Shown piece by piece: positions 57,689 through 64,000 of a stretch of DNA of 64,000 nucleotides. A program made the position numbers and the translations under genes. Source of the DNA: DATIYF01 sp035517775 (GTDB lineage: Bacteria; Acidobacteriota; Terriglobia; Terriglobales; Acidobacteriaceae). Numbering within the stretch: the first letter of the stretch is position 1; each line of letters opens with the position of its first letter. Under the pieces are notes generated by a model. It was not told where the DNA came from, searched no databases, and was given only the letters and a program-made list of their open reading frames with translations. The DNA lies in assembly GCA_035517775.1 (NCBI GenBank), contig DATIYF010000102.1:1-64000 (forward strand), written 5' to 3'.

Positions 57689-59392
57689 CTACCAGAAGAT
57701 GATATTGAGCACGATAAACACCGCCGTCACCACCCCCGCCCAGAACAGCGGCTTGTGATAGAAGGCCACCTCGCCCACTCTCGGGACCTCGGTCATCCCA
57801 TAGACCAGGCCGTTCAGTTCCGCGGCTGGCCTGGGCCGGGTTAAATAACTGACTGCCACGGTCACGGTCACGCAGACAAGAAACGACCACAGCGCCTGAT
57901 ACATGTCCTGCGCCAGGCCTTTGGCGTCGGGCGAGAGCGCCACGTAGCGCAGCGCCCTGGGATCAATCTTCACCCAGGTCCACATGCCAACCGATGCCCC
58001 CGTCCCGCAGAGCAACCCCCAAAACCCGCCCGCCCCGCTGGCCCGCTTCCACAGCATCCCCAACAGCACGGTGCCAAACAGGGGAGCAATGAAGAAGCTG
58101 AACAGCGCCTGCACATAATCCATGATGCTGGCAAACTGCATCACCAGATAAGCCGTGCCCACGCTGATCAGTACGCCGATCACGGTGGTCCAGCGGCCCA
58201 TGCTTACGTAATGGGCATCGCTGGCGCGCTTGTTGATAAACGGGCGGTAAATGTCGTAGGTCCAGACGGTGGTGAAAGCGCTCACGTTGCCTGCCATGCC
58301 AGACATGAAGCCGGCAATCAGCGCGGTGACGCCAAGGCCCAGCAGGCCGGGCCCGCAATAGCGGGCCAACATGAGCGGAAGCACGTCGTTATAGCTGTAG
58401 CCACCGGTAGCCGCCGCTTGCACTTCCCCGGTAAGGTGCATGGGAAGAACCGCCAGACCAAGAAGACCGGGCAGAATCACGATGATAGGCACCAGCATCT
58501 TGAAACCGGCGCCGATAATGGGCGCCATCTCGGCGCTGCGCAGGTCTTTGGCAGCCAGGATGCGCTGCACCACCAGGAAGTCGGTGGTCCAGTAGCCCAT
58601 CGAAATTACCGCTCCCAGGCCGAACACAATTCCCACCCAGTTGATGCCCATGGGGTTAGCGCTGAAATGCCCCAGGCCGGCCCAGAGATGGACGTACTGC
58701 GCCGAAAATCGAGTGGCAATCAGGACCTTCAGGTGCTCCCAACCGCCGGCCTCATAGAGGCCCAGGACCGGAATCATCAGCGCGCCCGCCCAGATCAGGA
58801 AGAACTGCAGCACTTCATTGAAGATGGCCGAGCGTAAGCCGCCTAATGCCACATAGATAGCCACGGTTAGAGACGAGACCCAGATGCTGAAGTTCAGGTC
58901 CCAGCCCAGCACGATTTGCATGACCTTGGCCATAGCGAACATGTTGACACCGCTCATGAGCACGGTCATAAAGGCGAAGCAAACAGCCGAGAGGGCGCGG
59001 CTGGATTCTCCAAAGCGCAGCTTCAGATATCCCGGCACCGAGTGCGTTTTAGAGATGTAATAGAACGGCATCATCACCAGCGCCAGGAACAACATAGCGG
59101 GAATGGCGCCGATCCAATACCAGTGCGTCGCCAGGATGCCGTACTGATAGGCTGAGCCCGCCCAGCCCATCAGTTCCAGAGCGCCCAGGTTGGCGGAGAG
59201 AAAGCTCAGTCCGGCGACCCAGGCGGTCATCTCGCGGCCGGCCATAAAAAAGTCTTCGCCGGTATGGGCGCGGCCCTTTAGGTACCAGCCGATGGCCAGC
59301 ACCAGCACGAAGTAAAAGACGACGATGACGACATCAATCGGAGACAGGCGAACCAACGTGTTCGCCGCAAAGAATGCCATCGTGGGCATCAT
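57689..59392 (-). CDS. Sodium:solute symporter (SSS family), probable L-arabinose transporter
   Basis: A 567-residue integral membrane protein with about 14 helices. SSS-family landmarks: FFMAGREMTAWVAGLSFLSA, SVPGYLKLRFGE, SMGYWTTDFLVVQRILAAKD and GFMSGMAGNVSAFTTVWTYD, close to SglT/vSGLT-type sugar symporters. Located between ribulose-phosphate epimerase and isomerase genes, it is the obvious uptake system for the pathway; no ABC transporter genes are nearby. Substrate assignment to L-arabinose is from context. Two adjacent Mets make the exact start uncertain by one codon. Confidence 0.9.
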   Translation of the reverse strand: MMPTMAFFAANTLVRLSPIDVVIVVFYFVLVLAIGWYLKGRAHTGEDFFMAGREMTAWVAGLSFLSANLGALELMGWAGSAYQYGILATHWYWIGAIPAMLFLALVMMPFYYISKTHSVPGYLKLRFGESSRALSAVCFAFMTVLMSGVNMFAMAKVMQIVLGWDLNFSIWVSSLTVAIYVALGGLRSAIFNEVLQFFLIWAGALMIPVLGLYEAGGWEHLKVLIATRFSAQYVHLWAGLGHFSANPMGINWVGIVFGLGAVISMGYWTTDFLVVQRILAAKDLRSAEMAPIIGAGFKMLVPIIVILPGLLGLAVLPMHLTGEVQAAATGGYSYNDVLPLMLARYCGPGLLGLGVTALIAGFMSGMAGNVSAFTTVWTYDIYRPFINKRASDAHYVSMGRWTTVIGVLISVGTAYLVMQFASIMDYVQALFSFFIAPLFGTVLLGMLWKRASGAGGFWGLLCGTGASVGMWTWVKIDPRALRYVALSPDAKGLAQDMYQALWSFLVCVTVTVAVSYLTRPRPAAELNGLVYGMTEVPRVGEVAFYHKPLFWAGVVTAVFIVLNIIFW

Positions 59393-59404
59393 TTGTGCTT
59401 TCCT

Positions 59405-60103
59405 TTATTTCTCAGGCTGACCGTAGTAGGCCCCACTTCCATGTTTGCGCAGGAAATGCTTGTCGTGCAGTTCCGGCGCAATCGCATTGGCGGATTCGTT
59501 AACGTTAACGGTAAAGTAGGCCATCCTGGCTACCGCCTCTAATATTACCGCGTTGTGTACGGCAGCCGCGGCATCCGGCCCCCACGCAAACGGACCATGA
59601 TTGGCCACCAGGACCGCCGGAATCGAGTCATAGTCTATATCCTGAAAGGCCCGCAGGATCTGAACTCCAGTATTCTTCTCATATTCTGAGGCGATTTCCG
59701 GGCCTTTCATGGGGGCTGTCACCGGCACCGGCCCGTGGAAATAATCGGCGTGAGTGGTCCCAAAGCAGGGAATCGGCTTGCGCGCCTGCGCCCAGGCGGT
59801 GGCGTACTCGGAGTGGGTGTGGGCGACCCCGCCAATTTGAGGGAAAGCGCGATATAAGACCAGATGGGTTGGCAGGTCGGAGGAAGGCCGCATCTCTCCC
59901 TCCACGGCCCGGCCTTCAAGGTCTGTAACCACCAGGTGCTCCGGCCTCATCTCCTCGTAGGGCACCCCGCTGGGCTTGATGACAACCAAGCCCTTTTCGC
60001 GCGCGATTCCGCTGGCATTGCCGAAGGTATAAAGAACCAGACCCTTCCGGACCAGCTCCAGATTGGCATCCAGCACTTGCTCACGCAGGGCTTGCAGTAA
60101 CAT
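59405..60103 (-). CDS. araD: L-ribulose-5-phosphate 4-epimerase
   Basis: A 232-residue class II aldolase/epimerase. Phosphate-binding and active-site parts are evident: GLVLYTFGNASGIAREKGLV, KPSGVPYEEM, DLPTHLVLYRAF, and zinc ligands in HTHSEYATAWAQ with a later His in VANHGPFAWG. The closing segment LRKHGSGAYYGQ is typical of AraD. It makes D-xylulose-5-phosphate from L-ribulose-5-phosphate, finishing the arabinose route into the pentose phosphate pathway. First gene of the operon, 143 bases after the LacI regulator gene on the same strand. Confidence 0.95.
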   Translation of the reverse strand: MLLQALREQVLDANLELVRKGLVLYTFGNASGIAREKGLVVIKPSGVPYEEMRPEHLVVTDLEGRAVEGEMRPSSDLPTHLVLYRAFPQIGGVAHTHSEYATAWAQARKPIPCFGTTHADYFHGPVPVTAPMKGPEIASEYEKNTGVQILRAFQDIDYDSIPAVLVANHGPFAWGPDAAAAVHNAVILEAVARMAYFTVNVNESANAIAPELHDKHFLRKHGSGAYYGQPEK

Positions 60104-60246
60104 GGTCGTTCAACGGGTGAAAATCCACTGCTCGCGGTTCCGAGAAATCGTTTACCTACCGATGCACAAGGTAGAGTACGGGCCTCGCCCTTGTCAACGC
60201 GAATCGGGCCACATAAGAGAGATATATCCTTCTCATTTATCGCACC

Positions 60247-61281
60247 TTACCGCCGCCCGCGCCCCTGTGCAGCCCGCTCCGGCGCCAGGGCTGTCGATTT
60301 TCTCAAAATCAGGCTGGTATGGAGCAAATATTCATGCTTTTTCTGCGCCGCGGAGGGGTCTTCCACCTCATTCAGCAGCGCCCGGAAGGCCAGCCTCGCG
60401 AGCTCGGTCTGTGACATCTGAATGCTGGTCAGGGGCGGCGTCATGAACTGCGCCAGCCGTATATCGTCGAAGCCGACCAGGGAAAGTTCGCGCGGAATGG
60501 CGACCCCGCGCTCAAAGGCCTGGCGCATCACCCCGATGGCCGTCATGTCATTGGAGCAGAGTATCGCTGTGGGGCGCTCGCGCAGTTCAGCCAGTTGGCT
60601 GAAGGCCTGCATTCCGCCTTCCATGGTGTGATCGCCTTCGATCACCATGCCGGGCTCGATCTCCATGCCTATTTCTCGCATGGAAGACTCGAAGGCCAGT
60701 TTGCGGGCCTGCGCGGACTTGAGGTAGAGAGGCCCGGTAATGAAGGCGACGCGCGTATGCCGCAGGGCGGCGACGTGCTGCACCGCCTGGCGGATTCCCT
60801 GCTGGTAATTGATGCGTATATTGCTTACGCCCGGCAAGTCCGGCCCCACGTCCACAAACACCAGCGGTACTTTGCGGAAGCGGAGGCCTTCGAGCAACGA
60901 CTCTTCCATGCCAAAAGTCAGCACCGCCACGCCCTCGACCCGCCGCTCGATCATCCGGCGCACCGAGCTCTCCATGCGCCTGGGATCGTGCACGGTCGAA
61001 GTGAGCAGAATTTCGTAATTGTTCTGCACCGCGATGTCTTCGAACGAGTGAACAATTTCCGGGAAAAAGGGGTTGGTAATTTCGGAGACGATCAGGCCAA
61101 AGATGCGGGTCCGGCCTGAGACCAGGGCGCGGGCCTGCCGGTTGGGATAGTACCCTAGCTCTTCCACCGCCCGCCACACCCGCCGCGCCAACTGCGGATC
61201 CACCGTCGGTATGTGATTGATGGCGCGGGAGACGGTCGCGGTTGAGACTCGGGCGCGTCTGGCAATATCACGGATATCCAT
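60247..61281 (-). CDS. LacI family transcriptional regulator (probable arabinose operon repressor)
   Basis: A 344-residue regulator with a clear HTH head (MDIRDIARRARVSTATVSRA, then INH and YYPNRQARALVSGRT as hinge) and a sugar-binding domain ending LVGFDDIRLAQFMTPPLTSI. The start opens exactly at the HTH, as in other members. It is upstream of araD and on the same strand, so it most probably controls the arabinose genes in response to a pentose or phosphorylated intermediate. The gap to araD contains no clean palindromic operator that I can point to. Confidence 0.92.
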   Translation of the reverse strand: MDIRDIARRARVSTATVSRAINHIPTVDPQLARRVWRAVEELGYYPNRQARALVSGRTRIFGLIVSEITNPFFPEIVHSFEDIAVQNNYEILLTSTVHDPRRMESSVRRMIERRVEGVAVLTFGMEESLLEGLRFRKVPLVFVDVGPDLPGVSNIRINYQQGIRQAVQHVAALRHTRVAFITGPLYLKSAQARKLAFESSMREIGMEIEPGMVIEGDHTMEGGMQAFSQLAELRERPTAILCSNDMTAIGVMRQAFERGVAIPRELSLVGFDDIRLAQFMTPPLTSIQMSQTELARLAFRALLNEVEDPSAAQKKHEYLLHTSLILRKSTALAPERAAQGRGRR

Positions 61282-61496
61282 AACAAGCGAAGCTTCTTGC
61301 CAGCGCAAATCAGCCGGCAGATCACCTCTGGCGCTGTCTGCGGGTGCGCCAGGAAGCGTCAAATTCTTCTGGCGCGGAAGGTTAGCATAAATCAGGGATT
61401 TGTGGGGTGCGGGGTTCGCTGCCTCAGTTTGGGGAATCGTTTTCTGGAAATGGGGTTTTCCACCAGGTGGGCGAGAAAACGGCGCCCAGGCTTCGC

Positions 61497-62603
61497 CTAC
61501 TTACCGCGCGTGCTGAACCTGTACTCCGTGATCGAGTGAAAGTGCTGGCCCGGCTTCAATTCCGTAGTAGGGAAGCTGGGATGGTTCGGAGAATCGGGAA
61601 AATGCTGGGTCTCCAGGCAAAACGCCGAGCGCTGACCGTAGGCCACTCCTGCCTTGCCCTTGATCGAGCCATCCAGAAAGTTGCTGGAATAAAACTGCAC
61701 GCCTGGCTCAGTGGTGAACACCTGCAGCACCCGGCCGCTAGCCGGGTCATAGGCCTCGGCGGCTTCCCCCAATTTGCCCTCGGGTGTGTCTAAAACCCAG
61801 TTCAGGTCGTATCCCTTGCCATACTGAAGCTGCTGGTTGTCCTGATGGATGCGCGCCCCGATGGGCGTCAGCTTGCGGAAATCGAACGGGGTGCCCTCCA
61901 CAGGCCTCAACTCGCCAGTGGGAATCAGGGTCGCATCCACGGGAGTGAAGCGCGAACCATCTATTCTCAGTTCATGCTGCAGAATGTCGCCGTTGCCCTG
62001 GCCGGCGAGGTTGAAATAGGAGTGGTTGGTGAGATTCACCACCGTGTCTTTATCGGTGGTGGCGGAATACTCGATCCGCAGCGTGTTTCCCGCCAAAGTG
62101 TAGCGGACGGTCACACTTAACTTGCCGGGAAAGCCTTGATCGCCGTCGGGGCTGACATGGGTAAGCTCGACTCCGTTGGCGATCTCTTTCGCTTTCCAGA
62201 CCGCCTGGTTGAAGCCCACCGTGCCGCCATGCAAAGTATTCTCGCCGTTATTCTTCGGCAGGTTATAGGTCTTGCCGTCGAGCTTGAACTCGCCATGGGC
62301 AATGCGGTTGGCATAGCGGCCCACGATGGCGCCGAAGTAAGGCGGGTTCGGCTCGTAACCCTGGACAGAATCGTGGCCCAAGACCACGTCGGCGACTTTG
62401 CCCTCGCGGTCGGGCGTCCTTAGCGAGACGACGATGCCGCCATAGGTCATGATGCGCGCTTCGATGGAGCCATCCTTCAGCGTGTAAATCTCCACCGGAG
62501 TACCGTCCGTGGTTTTGCCGAACGGCGCTTTGCTCACTTCGGTCTTTGCTTCCACGTTTGCAGTAACCATGACAAGGCTCGAGAAAAGTAATGCGCGGCG
62601 CAT
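61497..62603 (-). CDS. galM: Exported aldose 1-epimerase (mutarotase)
   Basis: A 368-residue galactose-mutarotase-like enzyme with a signal peptide (RALLFSSLVMVTANVEAK), so it acts outside the cytoplasm. Active-site parts: NRIAHGEFKLDG, NLTNHSYFNLAG with the catalytic acid His, and FCLETQHFPDSPNHPSF with the catalytic base Glu. GGAG lies eight bases before the ATG I chose; another ATG five codons earlier is possible. It interconverts sugar anomers, which would prepare arabinose or galactose for uptake by the symporter. Directly upstream of the LacI gene, same strand, 215-base gap. Confidence 0.92.
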   Translation of the reverse strand: MRRALLFSSLVMVTANVEAKTEVSKAPFGKTTDGTPVEIYTLKDGSIEARIMTYGGIVVSLRTPDREGKVADVVLGHDSVQGYEPNPPYFGAIVGRYANRIAHGEFKLDGKTYNLPKNNGENTLHGGTVGFNQAVWKAKEIANGVELTHVSPDGDQGFPGKLSVTVRYTLAGNTLRIEYSATTDKDTVVNLTNHSYFNLAGQGNGDILQHELRIDGSRFTPVDATLIPTGELRPVEGTPFDFRKLTPIGARIHQDNQQLQYGKGYDLNWVLDTPEGKLGEAAEAYDPASGRVLQVFTTEPGVQFYSSNFLDGSIKGKAGVAYGQRSAFCLETQHFPDSPNHPSFPTTELKPGQHFHSITEYRFSTRGK

Positions 62604-62843
62604 CGCTCTCCAAAGCATAACTCTTCGCTTTCCCTCGCCGGCGGAGCGATTGCAGCCAGAGCCGCCAGCCGGGACATCGTGGAACCCGAGGCGAAAAGCG
62701 GGCGGCCAGAAGTTGGTTAGGTCTCGGTCGGGTCGCCCTCAGGCTTGCTCGAACCGGGAGATGCCATCGTAAATTTTGACCTCACAGCCGTTTCTTACTC
62801 TAACATGCCCGCCGGTCAGCGCTGCGCCTTTGGGCGCATGGCG

Positions 62844-62875
62844 CCCTTCGCGAACCTTGGTGTCTTTGTGGTTAT
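62844..62875 (+). repeat. Copy of short intergenic repeat (GTCTTTGTGGTTAT type)
   Basis: A 32-base segment containing CTTGGTGTCTTTGTGGTTAT, matching the copy near 2894 at most positions once one base is gapped. It lies in the gap between the epimerase gene and the glucoamylase-like gene; nothing else is recognised in that 289-base gap. Confidence 0.45.
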
Positions 62876-62907
62876 TGCTTTTTGGAGAATCGAACTGCGG
62901 CGTCTGC

Positions 62908-64000
62908 CTAAGCCGCCGTCGCGCCGCGCGCCGCATTGGCCCGCCGCACGTCCGCAACGGGCTTCTCGTGCAGCAGCAGCTCGGTGGCCTGCACCCGCCG
63001 TTCGCTGTGGAACCAGCGCTGCACCACATTGTCATTGAGGAAGTTGGCGATGGCCAACAGGCTCATGCCCTGGTGGTGCGCCATCCAGCAGCGCACCAGG
63101 TGATGGCGGGGGCGCCAGAACCAGCGCCGCGAGGCGGCATAATCCGCGGCCTCATAGAATCCGTGGGCGCCAAACCATCCCATATCGGCCATCCAGCGCA
63201 GGTTTTGCAGCGCCGCCACCGGGTCCACGTTCAACGCCAGAAAAGTGGAATAAGGAGAGATCACCGGCGCCTTCATTTCGCGCTTGCCCAGCGCCAGATG
63301 AGGCAGCCCGAAGGCGTAGTACTGATAATTTCCGGCTTCGTCGAATTTGTAATAAGCCGACTCGGAAATCCCCCAGGGTACATGCCGCTTGGCGGCATAG
63401 GCCTGTTGCGAGCGCACTACCGCCGCGCGCGAGCGCTCGAGCAGGGTGTTGGAATAGGAGCGCAGCCACAAGCCCGGCATAAGGTACTCGAACATGGTCC
63501 CCGACCATGAGAGCAGTACCGGGCGGCCTTCATCCAGAGTATGCGCCCGGCCCAGCAGGAACCAGCTTTCCTGGGGAATGTCGTCTTTGGCGATGGCGGC
63601 GAAGATCGCCGTGCGCGATTCTGTGGCCAGCAGATCGTAGCAGGCCGATTGCAGCTTTCCGCTATCCACGTCAAAGCCCACCGACATCATTTTCCGCCTG
63701 CGGTTGAAGAGGAAGCCGAATTCCATGTGCTCGGCGAGCTTTCCGGTTTCGAGGGCCACCAGGCGCAAGTCGCGAATCAGGTTCACGACATTCGCCCGCG
63801 CCGCCGGAAGCACCTGGAGCAGGCGGGAATAGAGCGGCGCATGCTCGTCCGCATCGGTCGAGCGCAAGGCCCGCTCCAGGCCCTCTTCCAGCCTGGACAT
63901 GAAGTTGGGCAATTGTTCCAGAGAAAGGGTCTCGCTTGCGGTCAGGCCCAGGCCCGAGTTCAGCCGCAAGGGCGAGAATTCAGGCAGAAGCCAGGGCAGG
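62908..64000 (-). CDS. Glucoamylase-like/cyclic beta-glucan-synthase-like protein, 5' part outside window
   Basis: The reading frame runs off the right edge, so about 364 C-terminal residues are visible. They match the glucoamylase-like domain of NdvB-type cyclic glucan synthases: FGFLFNRRRKMMSVGFDVDS, CYDLLATESRTAIFAAIAKD, VLLSWSGTMFEYLMPGLW and WMAHHQGMSLLAIANFLNDN. The protein ends with RVQATELLLHEKP plus a short Ala-rich tail and a stop. In the full-length synthases this point is followed by GH94 phosphorylase domains, which are not present downstream here. It may therefore be a shorter family member or a shortened gene. Substrate is a beta-glucan or other envelope polysaccharide by analogy. 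Confidence 0.82.
   Translation of the reverse strand, partial: LPWLLPEFSPLRLNSGLGLTASETLSLEQLPNFMSRLEEGLERALRSTDADEHAPLYSRLLQVLPAARANVVNLIRDLRLVALETGKLAEHMEFGFLFNRRRKMMSVGFDVDSGKLQSACYDLLATESRTAIFAAIAKDDIPQESWFLLGRAHTLDEGRPVLLSWSGTMFEYLMPGLWLRSYSNTLLERSRAAVVRSQQAYAAKRHVPWGISESAYYKFDEAGNYQYYAFGLPHLALGKREMKAPVISPYSTFLALNVDPVAALQNLRWMADMGWFGAHGFYEAADYAASRRWFWRPRHHLVRCWMAHHQGMSLLAIANFLNDNVVQRWFHSERRVQATELLLHEKPVADVRRANAARGATAA

Noticed and set aside
60143..60157. LacI-type operator near AGAAATCGTTTACC upstream of araD
   Set aside because: Centred on CG as LacI boxes are, but only about half of the arm positions are symmetric; too weak to call.
1..64000. CRISPR array, tRNA, rRNA, insertion sequence or integrase
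   Set aside because: I looked for regular repeat-spacer patterns, T-loop sequences and transposase-like proteins and found none.

Overview
The window looks like a chromosomal segment from an Acidobacteriota bacterium (inference from gene content, not from a marker gene). It has high GC, a long Oar-type TonB-dependent receptor with an N-terminal carboxypeptidase-regulatory domain, Tat-exported sugar isomerase-like TIM barrels, a DUF6496 basic protein, alkaline-phosphatase-superfamily operons and a porin-cytochrome gene set. I see no rRNA, tRNA, CRISPR array, insertion sequence or phage gene. Both edges cut a gene.

Left part (0-11 kb): two small membrane proteins of lower GC, two Tat-exported TIM-barrel proteins, an exported amidohydrolase and a DUF1330 protein. 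Then comes a divergent cluster that reads as quaternary-amine or methyl-group metabolism: a choline-monooxygenase-like Rieske oxygenase and TetR regulator on the minus strand, facing an FAD oxidoreductase, a DAO/sarcosine-oxidase-like enzyme and a betaine-homocysteine-methyltransferase-like protein on the plus strand. Two palindromes lie between the two arms.

11-34 kb: an alpha-glucan phosphorylase with an N-terminal GAF domain, a 56-residue DUF1328 membrane protein, a histone-tail-like DUF6496 protein, an isoprenylcysteine-methyltransferase-like protein, and a 745-residue protein with a nucleotide-cyclase-like C-terminal domain. These are followed by a creatininase-like protein, a sugar-binding-protein homologue without a signal peptide, a cupin, the TonB-dependent receptor with a neighbouring LacI regulator, a TPR protein, an AsmA-like protein, and a four-gene operon with three alkaline-phosphatase-superfamily enzymes and one tiny membrane protein.

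34-54.5 kb is the most interesting part. It is a contiguous redox/anaerobic block: YwiC-like protein, dihydroorotate-dehydrogenase-like protein, pyruvate:ferredoxin oxidoreductase, acyl-CoA synthetase/acetyltransferase (Pat-like), OsmC and TonB; then a Crp/Fnr regulator; then NapC-like seven-heme cytochrome, eleven-heme cytochrome fused to cytochrome b, one-heme cytochrome c, MtrB/PioB-like barrel, DmsE-like decaheme cytochrome and a radical SAM/SPASM protein. The cytochromes carry 29 CxxCH motifs in total. Four TGTGA-N6-TCACA palindromes (three perfect, one with a single mismatch) lie only in this block: before nifJ, before the Crp/Fnr gene, and two between the decaheme cytochrome and the radical SAM gene. 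The regulator's recognition helix carries the RETVSR pattern expected to read TGTGA. I infer a self-contained regulon for electron disposal to an extracellular or periplasmic acceptor.

54.4-64 kb: an L-arabinose operon (AraD, sodium symporter, small membrane protein, a FucI-type isomerase in place of classical AraA, ribulokinase) with a LacI regulator and an exported aldose epimerase, then the 3' part of a glucoamylase-like/cyclic-glucan-synthase-like gene running off the right edge.
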